Origin: Phlebotomus papatasi
Taxonomy: Eukaryota; Arthropoda; Insecta; Diptera; Psychodidae
Length of the DNA stretch: 64,000 nucleotides
NCBI RefSeq assembly: GCF_024763615.1
Contig: NC_077222.1
Span: 44,206,001 to 44,270,000, forward strand
Direction: 5' to 3'
The notes beneath the pieces were generated by a model, which saw only the letters and a program-made list of their open reading frames with translations, was not told the DNA's origin and did no database searches. Each line of letters begins with the position of its first letter. The stretch's first letter is position 1. This document shows positions 46,751 to 57,753 of this stretch, in pieces. The translations under genes and the position numbers were made by a program.

Positions 46751-46889
46751 CTGTAAAATAATATGAATAAAATATTATAATTTAAAAAGAATTTTTGTAA
46801 TAGTTTTGCTTTAACTCTTTAAGGAGCATTGGGTCACTTGGTGACCCAAAAATGATTTTTTAACTGGGATTCTTTACAATCTCAGCTTT

Positions 46890-48363
46890 TGTAGTCACAG
46901 GTGAAATGCGACCTCGTCAGATCGGGCCCAAATTTTGGATTTACACGTTTCGACACTCATAGATTACGAATATCATATGCGCCAAAAATCGATTTTCGTG
47001 GACATCCCGTCCGTCGGTCGTATAACCACTTTTGGAGAAAGAACGGACAGAGATATCGACAAGCGGTTTTCGGCAAAGGTTAAATGTCGATGGGTGGCTA
47101 GAAGTTGATGATGTCAAAACCACCCACCCCCCCCCCCCCCTTCCCCCATTTTGGAACACCCCCAAATTTTGTTTTTTCAAAAACTCAGCCCCTATGGCAT
47201 CGATTAGGCTCACATTTTAGTATGTTATAGCCGGGCCTAAGAGCTTTCGATCGATATCAAATTTAACCCCCTCCGAGCCCCCTGACCGGAGCTAGAGCGG
47301 GTCAAAAATTGAATTTTCGAGTGGCGATATCTCCGATTCTAATTATCGGAATTCGAAAAATTTTGGTGTTTTGGAAAGCCCTCGTAGAGTACTACAACCC
47401 TTATGACACCCCAATTTCATCCGATTTAATCGCAGGTCCGATTACTCGAAAAATCGATTTTCGATTAATGGATCTTGAATATTTCGAAAACTAGACGATG
47501 CTTTTTCTTAAAATTTTAGTATGTTGTAGCTGAGGTCGAGACCTCTCCAACGCAACGGTGGGTCGCACTCCTCCCTCGATGTTCCTTGACCCGAGCTATA
47601 ACCAAAAATGTCATGACCGGATTGCATTTTTGGTGTTTCTGAAGCGATTTTGACAAAATTTTAGTATATATTATATCTGAGATCAAGATCTTTCTAACGA
47701 TGAGTCCCATCCGTCTCTACCCCAACCCAATGTACCCCGACCCTTACTATATTGTATTGTATTTATTTTTCATTACCATTAATAACTTATAATAACTCAT
47801 GTTAAACCCACCGTACCTTGCGACCATCGCCGTCTTAGCGTTGGTGACCAACCTCCAGGGTAAAACGATGGAAAACCCCTTCATAGGTTGTATGGTCAGG
47901 TTTACACTTTTAAAGGTTCAAAGGTTTTTATATCCATATGGACCGGACTCTATCTCTAATGTTTATTAACCGATTTCAATGAACTTTTTTTTCTTTTGTT
48001 CGCCTTCCCCACTCAGATTATTTAAAATAGAAAATGACCAGTGATAAGCCCAAATAAGCTTATGGTAGCTGAGATTCTTTACAGGAGACCTCGAAAAGTG
48101 TGCAACTCGGAGTGCTTGCAACTCGGAATGTGTGAAAATTTGATTGTAAATTGAATTTTGAGGGTAAAGAATCGCGTCGAGCCAATTTTATCAATTTCGG
48201 TGGCCGATAACCGTTTGCTAGACGCGATTCTTTGCCCTCAAAGTTCAATTCACAATCGAATTGTCACGCATTCCGAGTTGCAAGCACTCCGAGTTGCACA
48301 CTTTTCGAGGTCGCCTGTAAAAAAATCTCAGCAACCATAAGCTTATCTGGGCTTAACACTGGT
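46890..48363. repeat. REP-B element ending in a long foldback
   Basis: 46930-47760 is a diverged reverse-oriented relative of the REP-A interior: cccctatggcatcgattagg, cacattttagtatgttatag, cgagccccctgaccggagct. It is followed by sequence shared with 3300-3520 and by a foldback at 48037-48363. The foldback arms contain gcaactcggagtgcttgcaa and taagcttatggtagctgaga. These arm sequences align with the 5' end of REP-A (cttatgtaggtgagattctt, gctaactcggagtgcatgca), tying the two families together. Confidence 0.6.
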
Positions 48364-49920
48364 TTTTATGTTTTGTTCTAAAGTCAGATTTTTTGACCGC
48401 TAATTAAAGATATATCGACGGCTCCATTTTTTTTATTTTTTTTTATAAGTTGGCTTAGCCTTATATTACTAGGAGAGATGTTCATGGGACTGAGATGTAC
48501 AATTAGCGAAAAATCGGTTGTCATTCGAAGTCATTCGTCATCCCGGTAACGAGATATTCTATTTTTTTTTAGAAAAAAAAAACTAAACGGGCAGCATAGG
48601 AAATCGATAATTTCAAATGGCTCTCATGAATAGTTATAATTCTGAGATAGCATAGTACGGATGTAGTTAAATATTCTCTTTATATCGGTCTTGTTAGGAA
48701 TTTCTTATTAGAAAATTCAATAATGCTTGTTATTTTTATACTCGGTTTTTGGTCAAATTAGAATTTTGAGTTTTATAACATAATTTTCAAGTTATAATTG
48801 TTATTTTAACTTCTTACGCAATTATTTATTATATGCAAGAAAATATAAGTATATAGTTATATTACTCAAGTTCTAATTTTTTTTTCAACATCCTAAAAAA
48901 ATAACCATTAAATTAAAATATGCCATATAAAATTAAGGAGTATTGATAACACTACATATTTAAATTGCTGTAAAAATGGAATGAAAGTGTTCAGCAGAGA
49001 AAAAAAAATTAAAATTTGACAAGTTTATGAAAAAAAAAATCTCAAAAAAGTAGTAAACTAATTTATTATTTAACATGAAGTGTTCTCGAGAGATGAAAGT
49101 GATTTGAGTACTTGTTGAATTTATTTATTTAAACTCATATTCAACTCTCAAGATTCTCTTCAGTTATATAACAATTTTTTGACTAAGAAAAAATTAGAAA
49201 AGCAAAGAAACAGAAGTAAGTTGTATATTGTCTAGACATTACTTAATAAGTAATAAGTTCCCTCATATTATGGACAATATGTACTGAGAACTCAAACTTA
49301 GAGAATGGTGTCATTCATGAAAATCACACCTTACTGTCATATACTACTTATTTCTTGCCTCCATTCATACGACAGCGAGGACAAATATATAATGATTTCT
49401 AGAAAGGCATGGTTTTTATCACGGATACTCAAAAACAAATTTACACGTTAATAGAAAATCGTAGTGAATTTTGTCTACAAATATTGTTGTTCGTTCCGTG
49501 AATATTCAAAAATCTAAAAAAAATCACCTTAAGAAAATCACAGGAAAATTAATTAAATCCGTGTGTTAAAAATCACTTCCTTCTAATAGTTTTTTCAAGG
49601 AAAAGCATATCAGTTACAATAATATTCAATGTACATAATGTGCTATATGTAATGTATATATAGTAAAACCGCTCAATTTTGTTCTCAATAAAAATTATTC
49701 TTATGTATTCTTTTTATTCATTTACTGTTCGCTAGGTGATAAATGTGACACATAATTTTTTAAACTATTTATATTTTACCACTAAATAGTTCTCAACCAT
49801 AGTCAATAGTTATTGCTTTTCCCTGTCACGAAAGAAATGGTTTGCAAGAGTTTTCACACAAAGGATCCATGTTGTTTCTCACAGCTATATTTGACTTTAA
49901 AATTTTAAGAAATCTACACT
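48364..49920. other. Upstream intron or flank of Galpha-o, nothing recognised
   Basis: AT-rich DNA without a supported gene or clear repeat. Confidence 0.4.
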
Positions 49921-50779
49921 AGTGCCGGACAAAATTGTACCAATGTTCGAAAATTCTCTATAAAGAATTTAATATCTCAGGATCTAATTTATATTTCACT
50001 TGAAACTTTTTTTTCTTAGATAGTTTTATTATAAAGTAACAAATTGTGCCTTATTAAAATTTTTTAGGAGATGGACTAATATTTTTGTAGGACCTCTTAA
50101 AAAAAGGATGCATTGGTACAATTTTGTCACTTGTACCTAAACGCTACTTTTTGTTCTAAAATTTTATTTTATGAACTATTTACGTAAAAAGTAATTTAAT
50201 ATAATAACTTCCGACTGTTAATAATGCATTTTCCATGAACTTTTTTTCGGATTTTTTTCACTTACAACCTAAGTAATGGTATATTTGAGTAAAATACGCT
50301 CTTAATGAAAAAGTGTATCAATAACGGATTTTTGTCCAACAAAATGTCTGCAAAACATGACGTAGGCCATATCACAGAGATCAGAATATGTATCTAGACG
50401 TAAGACTATCAAATCCGGAATAAAGTCTCGGTTTTTTACTATTTATTATAGTATTTGGGCGAAAAAATCGCGTTCGGCGAGCTCTAAACTGTTAGCTAGC
50501 CTTTCAAACTATTCAAAATCGATATCCTAAGCAACATCAGCTTCAGGGCATGATAAGATAAGATTTTGCCAGGGGTCAGTTCTCCATTTCGGATATTCCG
50601 ATGCATCCAGGCCACCAAATGGGCCCCTTATGCTTCCCCACTCCTATCTTATCCCCCGATACGGGTAGCCGCTCTATATCACAGCTCTGTGGGCAATCAG
50701 TGCCGTTACTATATCACAGCATCCCTTCTCGGTGTGTGTTTGGGATCAGTGACAGCGAATATTTGTATCGATTGAAGTA

Positions 50780-51097
50780 CAGTAGACTCGTCGATATCCG
50801 GCTGACTGGGGGACAAAATGACATTTAGGTTTTTTGAATGATCAACGGTTTTTCTATTTTGTGCAGTGTGAATTTATTTTCTGTCTGACAAAGAAAAAGA
50901 GAATTTTCTTCATGGTGTGCTTATGTTTCATTTTTTATCACAATTATGTATTAAAAACTTCGATACAATGTTAATAATACTTTAATTCACTCTGGACAAA
51001 CTTCATGTTTAGTGAAAATAATTTTGAATATATCAACCGCCAGTGTTTGGCAGCTGTCACCCGGATATCGAAGTGCTGGATATCGAAGAGTCTACTG
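50780..51097. mobile_element. TA-flanked MITE, CAGTAGACTCGTCGATATCC termini
   Basis: CAGTAGACTCGTCGATATCC at the left and ggatatcgaagagtctactg at the right, TA on both sides. TIRs of the form CAGT..CTCGATATCCG resemble Tigger/pogo ends (inference). Inserted in the loop of the long foldback. Confidence 0.7.
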
Positions 51098-51250
51098 TAC
51101 CATTTTCACATCGAAACTCGTTCTCGTACCAGCCTCTATTGTTTAGACGGTTCACTTTTTTTGCCAATATGCACCATTGACATTACTATTCATTCATTCA
51201 CTGGACGAATTCAAAGCCGATATGGCATGAGAAATCTTTTTCTGCTGCTG

Positions 51251-51319
51251 CTCAGCTTTGAACCCAAGACCTCGCAGTCACAGAGCTACTACTCTATCCA
51301 CTGACCCACTCGAGGCTCT
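51251..51319 (-). repeat. tRNA-like SINE head
   Basis: On the minus strand: GTCAGTGGATAGAGTAG (A-box-like), GCTCTGTGACTGCGAGG and GGGTTCAAAGC (B-box-like). It lacks a proper acceptor stem and CCA context and lies within repeats, so it is a tRNA-derived SINE remnant rather than a tRNA gene. Confidence 0.5.
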
Positions 51320-51781
51320 TCAGGGCATGATAACTAAGCCATGAATTACCCAGCTGAATAGCCTATATACCCTGTGTAGGCAAAAAAAGCAGCGAAATTA
51401 CTTATAAAGATTTTACGAACTGATGTAGTATCATAAAGTTTAATACCAAAATCGGACGATAGGGCTGTAAGACCATGGAAATATTTAATACAGTGCAAAA
51501 TATGTAAAATAATCACCTGGGATCGAAAAGATATTGAAAAATCTTAAGAAATGTCGGTTTAATTGACGAATTGTAAAAGTAGTTGAAAACTGTTTTAGTT
51601 TCTTTTACATTTCGTTCTCTTTCTTTGCTTTACCGGTCATTCAGCCAAGTATTTTATGATTCAGTTATCATGCCCTGAAGCTGATGTTGCTTAGGATATC
51701 GATTTTGATTAGTTTGAAATGCTAGCCAACACTTTAGAGCTCTCCGAACGCGATTTTTTTCGCCCATACTATAATAAATGG

Positions 51782-52640
51782 TACTCCCTCCGTTCCGAGA
51801 TAAGTCGTACGTTTGAGAAAAATTTTTGTTTCGAAATAAGTCATACGTTTGGGAAAAATTGGGATTAAGGGAAAGTTTGTTGGTAAATGTTTTGTGTATC
51901 AACAATTATCTCTTGTAAAGAACTATTGCTAATGTTCAGTACTAAAATTGGGGTCCAGTCTTGATGGTATGTTTGAGGAACGAATGTCTTAAAAATGTCT
52001 TATTTTTGGCGTTTTATTTTCAATATAAAATAGGTGCAGAATGGTGAGAGATACAGACTTGGGATCTTCGGGGGACCCCCCCCCCCCCCATTAGTTGGCC
52101 CTGGGATCATTAATATGTCTTTTATTTTGCCCCCACCCCTCCCCTCCAATATAATGTTTTTTGGGATTGCTCGAAAACATGTCGCGCGATTTCCTTTTTT
52201 CAATTCTGGATATGTTTTAGAGAAACATAAATGGTCTCAGGGTCAAGTTAAGGCCGAAGGTCCCAAGTCCCTATTTCTCACCATTTTGCTCCCAGATATT
52301 CGAGCACATAAAAAATTATGTTCTTTTTATAGCTCATTCTGCAAAATTTGAGATATAAAAAATGTCATATCGGTAATAACTGTTGATTTCTACTTGTGCA
52401 TACTAAAGATTTAGAACAAATTCTAGCCTGTAGTGTTAATCACAGCCCATCTTGTAGTAATTAACTATCTGCCGGAGTTATTTGAAAAAGAAACGCGAAA
52501 AATGGACAACTTCAACATATCGATTACTTCAACTTATCGTCGTAGGATCCCCATATTATCCCTGAACATGGAGGATATTTCATATACAAGATATTTGCAA
52601 ATAACAAAAATATTCTCTGAAACCATTCCTTAATCCCTAA
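51782..52640. repeat. Insertion with CTCCCTCCGTTCCG end and REP-C sequence
   Basis: Splits the right arm of the long foldback. It begins ctccctccgttccgagataa, a motif like the ends of Stowaway-type mariner MITEs. An internal relative is tttcgaaataagtcatacgt; a matching right end was not found. The part 52025-52330 (gatcttcgggggacccccc, ttgggattgctcgaaaacat) is the reverse of 55560-55720. Confidence 0.45.
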
Positions 52641-53190
52641 TTTTAGTCCGGATTTGATAATCCTACCACTGGATCACGCCTAAATACGTAGTCTGATCTC
52701 TGTGATATGGCCTACGTCACGTTTTGCAGCCATTTTGTTGGACAAAAAACCTTTATTGATACACTTTTTCATTAAGAGCGTATTTTACTCAAATATACCA
52801 TTACTTAGGTTGTAAATGAAAAAATTCCGAAAAAAAAGCTCATGGAAAATGCATTATTAACAGTCGGAAGTTATTATATTAAATTACTTTTTACGTAAAT
52901 AGTTCATACAATAAAATCTTAGAACAAAAGGTAGCGTTTGGGTACAAGTGACAAAAGTGTACCAATGCATCCTTTTTTGAAAAGGCTCTACCAAAATATT
53001 AGTCCTTCTACCTAAAAATTTTTAATAAGGCACAATTTGTAGCTTTATGATAAGGCTCTCTAAGAAAAAAAGTTACAGTTAAAATATAGATTAGATCTTG
53101 AGATATTAAATCCTTCATAGAGAATTTTGAAACATTGGTACAATTTTGTCCGGCACTGTATTTTTTAACCTATTGAAATAAAACATTATA

Positions 53191-53517
53191 CAGTGCTGTC
53201 TCGCTATATGCACAGTTTGGGTACTTTTTTTGAGAGTTCTCTCTCTGAATATGCACAACTTTTTTTGAAATTCCCAACGGTTTTTTTCTTTCTTTTAATA
53301 AATTATCATTTTTTTATTGTTCTAGAATTTCCCGTGTTATTTTAAATATAATATGAGACAGAAAAAATAAAATTAAGAAAATTAAAAACAAGAAAAATTA
53401 GTTACGAAGAAAATAATTTTCTTTAGTACTTTGTCAAAATGTAAACAAATTGATTTTGAATGCAACCGACACAAAAGCTGTGCATATAGAGAGTGTGCAT
53501 ATAGAGAGACAGCACTG
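53191..53517. mobile_element. TA-flanked MITE, CAGTGCTGTCTC termini
   Basis: CAGTGCTGTCTCGCTATATG at the left, catatagagagacagcactg at the right, TA on both sides. It begins 35 bp after the long foldback ends. Confidence 0.75.
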
Positions 53518-53589
53518 TAGATGAAACAATATATTTGTTGCATTGTATTGCATGTGAAAATTGCCTAAATCAGACAATTCAATTGCTTG

Positions 53590-53686
53590 CACCGCGCGGG
53601 AATCGAACTCACAACTCTGATTGTAGAGTCAAGAGATCCCTTATGCTCAAGAGCCAACGATCTTGCCTATTACGCCTCTGAGTGAG
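53590..53686 (-). repeat. tRNA-derived SINE
   Basis: Minus strand: GGCGTAATAGGCAAGATCG (A-box-like) and GAGTTCGATTCCCGC (B-box-like), with extra bases between the arms that would disrupt a tRNA. The body continues to about 53525 toward a TGCAATACAATGCAAC tail. A second SINE type distinct from 5581-5863. Confidence 0.5.
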
Positions 53687-54184
53687 ATCTCCAAATTCTT
53701 ATATTGTCGATTAGGGACTTGCATGTAGTAGCGTTGTCAAGAATTGCGACTCTAGTGTTTCTTTGAGTCCTGTGTTAGGTTTATTAGTTTTAATTTATTA
53801 AAGGTTTGTTTCGCCTGCGACTGTGACGTGCTATTACGGTATACACCGATAATGTAGCTGTGGTGTACATCGGGAATGATGGTATGGAACTGACACAGGA
53901 ATATTCTAATCGTCTGATCACCAGTTGGTTAAGCTATCATAAACTAAGAATAAAGAGCGGCTGTGGCTTTTGGAAAAACTAAACTTAGTTTATTGGGAGC
54001 AAATTTTGGTCTACCCTCATAATCAGATTTTCTTTACAAAATGTTAATTTTAAGAATTTTCCTTATTTTTATTGTTGATCAATTTCTCCATTCCCTTACT
54101 CAATGGAATGGTACTGGTAAACAAGAATAAAAAATCATCATCTGTAACAAACATTCAGACTTAGGGGGTTACGCGTGTTAGATG

Positions 54185-54345
54185 AGATTCTTGACAATTT
54201 GACCTACTATATATTCTTAACAACTCTGATCGCATCCAAACTTTGCAAAAATGTGTTTCGCAACACTCTGATTATGAATATATTAATATTATTAATATAT
54301 ATTAATAATATATTACAATATTAATAGGGGTCCCGAGCTTTATAA
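54185..54345 (-). repeat. Diverged REP-A 3' end fragment
   Basis: tagatgagattcttgacaat, gacctactatat and aactttgcaaaaatgtgttt correspond in reverse to the REP-A 3' region (aggtgagattgttaagaatc, aacacattttggccaagttt). It is followed by an AT-rich palindromic attaatat tract. Confidence 0.5.
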
Positions 54346-54531
54346 TGACAAATTTTATCCTATGTTTTCAATTAATGTGACTCATCGCACCCATATTTTA
54401 AAAATTAGGGGAAGCTATCTTGTTTTTAAAATATGTCGCGAAGTTACATTTATTCACTTTATTCAGGAACATAGGAAAAATTTAGTCATTATGAAGCTTG
54501 TGACCGTCTAAAGCATGGGCACTTTCATCTA

Positions 54532-54779
54532 GGGTAAAGTGTATAATTTGGAATTAGTTTTACAAGTTGGACAATTCGCCCGTACAAGTTGGACATGGCT
54601 TTTTTCTTGATAAATACAGTACAAAACTTGTTTTAAAGCACAAGTAACCAAATTATAAAATTAAAGCATTAAAAATATACAAATAAAAATGAAGTACTAA
54701 ATTTATTAAGACAAAAAGCCCTGTCCAAATTGTATCATTGTCCAACTTGTACCACTGTCCAACTTATACCACTTTACCC
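54532..54779. mobile_element. TA-flanked MITE, GGGTAAAGTG termini
   Basis: GGGTAAAGTGTATAATTTGG at the left and tataccactttaccc at the right, TA on both sides. Internal caagttggac/gtccaacttg blocks repeat. Confidence 0.7.
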
Positions 54780-55399
54780 TACCTAAAAAACTTTCCAGTT
54801 CATTTGCAATTTTTTCTTTTTTAGAATAGTACAACTCAAGAATTTTTTTCTCAAAGATTCAACCCTTTTAGTATACACAATCTATACCAGGTGAAATTTC
54901 TGTTGCTATACTCGGCTAGTTAGAGGAGTCTACTTTAACTTTTTCTGGACTGTAATATATTAAGCCACCGAATCTCACATTTTTTTTATTAATCGAGCTC
55001 CTGCAAAGAATATTTTATATATTGGATATCTTTATAAATTTCAGACATATAATAATAATTTTTAGACATTTTTCAGGAGACAGCATGAAACGAGTTTGTC
55101 TAAATATATAATTATCTCAATTAAAGGACTGAACATACACTACTAGACTATATAAACATCGAAATATTGTCATTCTGAATTGTGCTTAAATTTTTCTGAA
55201 TTTAGAACGACGAGGAATCAAATTGCTTGACTTAGTCCCTTGTTTCACAAAATATCACACGATAAATATATTTTGTGTCCCTTTACTTTAAACAAATAGC
55301 GCAAGCAATCATAAAATAGTAAAATTTTGAAAAAAAATTACTAATAACGAAATTTAATGACTTATATTATTGGTTCATAACCGGCTCTGAATCGATTGG

Positions 55400-55820
55400 A
55401 ACCCATCAGAAATTCTAAGACCTTTCTAATAAGCTCAAACATGACCCCATTAGGTTGAGAAATACGCTTTCTCGAGCCTTTTTAAGATTTGACCTTGAAA
55501 AAAAGTTACTAGGAATTCATTTCATACAGATGACGAAATGTCCGCCTGGGTAAGGTCTGAACCACATAAAAAATCGCACGACGCGTTTTCGAGCAATCCC
55601 AAAAAAATCTGGTTGAGACGGGGAGGAGTGGGGGAGGAAATGAGGGGCACGTTAACGATCCTGGGGTCAATTTGTGGTGGAGGGGTCCCCCGAAGGTCCT
55701 AAGTATTTACCTCCCACTGTTTTGGCTCTACGCGTGGTAACGCCCGGATACACAGACAGATTGGCAAACAGCGTGACGTCAAAATTTCCAACATTCTACT
55801 AAAATATGACCACTTTGGGG
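55400..55820. repeat. REP-C sequence (G-rich interior)
   Basis: gcgttttcgagcaatcccaa, the gtgggggaggaaatgagggg block and ggaggggtcccccgaaggtc match 52025-52330 in reverse. The style (G-rich block, bases describing blunt palindromes, nacatactaaaat) is like the REP-A interior. Confidence 0.5.
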
Positions 55821-55881
55821 GGTAAGGAGTCGAAAAATATGTATAACATATTGAAAATATTATTTGACGGGTTGTATTAAA

Positions 55882-56007
55882 TTAATGGGAACCGGTGAAT
55901 GTCGGGGAAAGAAGAGTCAGTTCAGAAAATTCTGATATTTCTCATAAAATAAGATAAATGGGAAAAATCAAAATTTTCTTTCCCCGACGTTCACCGTTTC
56001 CCATTAG
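55882..56007. repeat. Small foldback (about 125 bp)
   Basis: aatgggaaccggtgaatgtc followed by ggggaaag is mirrored by ctttccccgacgttcaccgt followed by ttcccatt. No gene. Confidence 0.6.
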
Positions 56008-57232
56008 TATTATATATAACTAACAATAACTAAACGCTCTCTCTGTAGAGTTCGAGTATAGTCAAAAACACATCTAAATAAAACTTTTAGAATTAAATTT
56101 CGAGCTTTTTGCGAATCGTCTACAACTAGCCAATATTTTTTGTTATCTTTTTACTTGTTTTTTGATATGGTCTATCGCTACCAAAGGTGAGTATATGCAG
56201 ATATTGGCTTGTACTTTTTAAAGTATTAGATAAGTCCTATGGTAAGTGAAATATTTGAAAGAGGAATAAAATCTGTTGAGTTCCAACAGTAAACTCAAAA
56301 ATTCAACCTCTTTTCTGTTCAACTTAACCATTGAAAAAGCAATTCTCTGTCATAGAGTAAACGAATGATTAATCAATAATTCATCTTAAGAGATATACAC
56401 ACATACTTCAACTAGACACCTTTATGCAACGTTCAAATGCAATCTTTCACATCTTCATTTTTTTTAAGTTGAATAGCACTGAAATTAGTTAAAGAATTGA
56501 GAGAAAAATTATCTCTTAATTGAAATTTAGCAAAAGTCAATAAGATTGGAAAGCAATGAGAATATCATATTCAATTTCATGTTAATATGAGTGGGTCACA
56601 TAAAGACCCAAAATTCCACATATTATATAAGAATAAGAGTGAAAATATTACGATATAATTGAACTGGGGTTATTTGAGGGTAATATATAACTGAGGTAAT
56701 TAACTTGGTCTATATGCGCTAGGACTAGTTCAAAAAGTCTGCATATACTTTATGACTATGAAGAAATTTGATGGACATTTTTTTTTTAGTTTTTTTCTTT
56801 AAGAGAAAACTCTCACAAATATTAGGACTTTTCTGTCATGCGTTGAGCAACGAATATTAGATACTTTTAGTATAAAATTTAATATGACGATTGCAAAAGA
56901 TTTAAAAGACTTAAACTTTAATTTTATATGTTTGCTGTATGAGCATGTATAAACTAAAATCTCCAAACTTTTAAATTGGATATTTTTAGTATATCTTTAG
57001 TATATACCTTGAGTGATCCCATGCAACAATCTTTACATTACTTGTGCTTTATGGTAATTCAAATTACCATTACTTCGCAATGCTTTCCTGTTAATGATGA
57101 TGGATAATTCACGAGACGACATCTAGGAAAATATTTTAAATCTGTCGAATTCTGTGGCTTGAGGATAATGTTTACGCTCGTTCTTGAAACGATATCCTGC
57201 TGGTTATTCTTAGGTCTGCCTTCATACCGCTT
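56008..57232. other. Noncoding stretch, nothing recognised
   Basis: AT-rich, no supported gene or repeat boundary. The text gtgggtcacataaagaccca near 56591 is a short palindrome. Confidence 0.35.
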
Positions 57233-57753
57233 TTAACCCTCTATCAGGTAAGACCGTCTCAAGACGGTCTTCACAAAAATCACATTTACAGCGGCAATAA
57301 AGTTTTCATTTATTTAAAAGTGCTATATAGTGTCCTCGATAATAGTCTTACAAATGTCTCTTGAAAGTTTGAACTCATTTTGACTCTTCGTTTAGTAGCT
57401 ATCCCCAGTTTCGTGTGACAGGTCAGAGAAAAAGAAACAAAAAATAATTGTGCAAAAAAAACTCATTTCCAATTTCCATAAAAATACCGATAAAATAAAT
57501 TAATTTTTTACTGAAAGATATGTCAGTCTACTTTGTGTATTTTATTTTAAAAATTTGAAAAAAGTAAAAATGTGAATTTAAGAAGTAAAAAGTTTAAAAA
57601 AAAAAAAATTATATTTTCTCAGCTAGAGCCTAAACTAAAAGAGATAATAAAGAATGGATGGTATTTTCGACTTTATTATATCATAATTATCATAGAAAAC
57701 ACTTTCTTACATCTTCTTTTCGCGTATTAAAGAAAACACTGTTAGAGGGTTAA
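57233..57753. mobile_element. TTAA-flanked non-autonomous element, copy 3 (inverted, short)
   Basis: Starts TTAACCCTCTATCAGG and ends CTGTTAGAGGGTTAA. Its reverse complement follows copy 2 (10253-11162) closely but without the nested insertion. The gaccgtctcaagacggtctt palindrome lies near the left end. At 521 bp it is the least interrupted copy. Confidence 0.75.

Larger units (their letters stand above)
49921..53156. repeat. Very long foldback element with nested insertions
   Basis: The left arm about 49921-50560 starts agtgccggacaaaattgtac. It is mirrored by the right arm, which ends gtacaattttgtccggcact and occupies 51655-51781 plus about 52640-53156. The right arm is split by about 860 bp that starts at the sequence tactccctccgttccg and includes REP-C-like sequence. 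Between the arms are a CAGTAGA MITE, a tRNA-like SINE and a cttcagggcatgataact repeat. No transposase was recognised. Confidence 0.6.

Noticed and set aside
46941..47213. 90-aa minus-strand frame
   Set aside because: Lies within REP-B; a diverged copy of the same noncoding block as 20921-21253.
50566..50828. Overlapping frames in a GC-richer patch
   Set aside because: No family recognised in any frame; sits in the loop of the long foldback.
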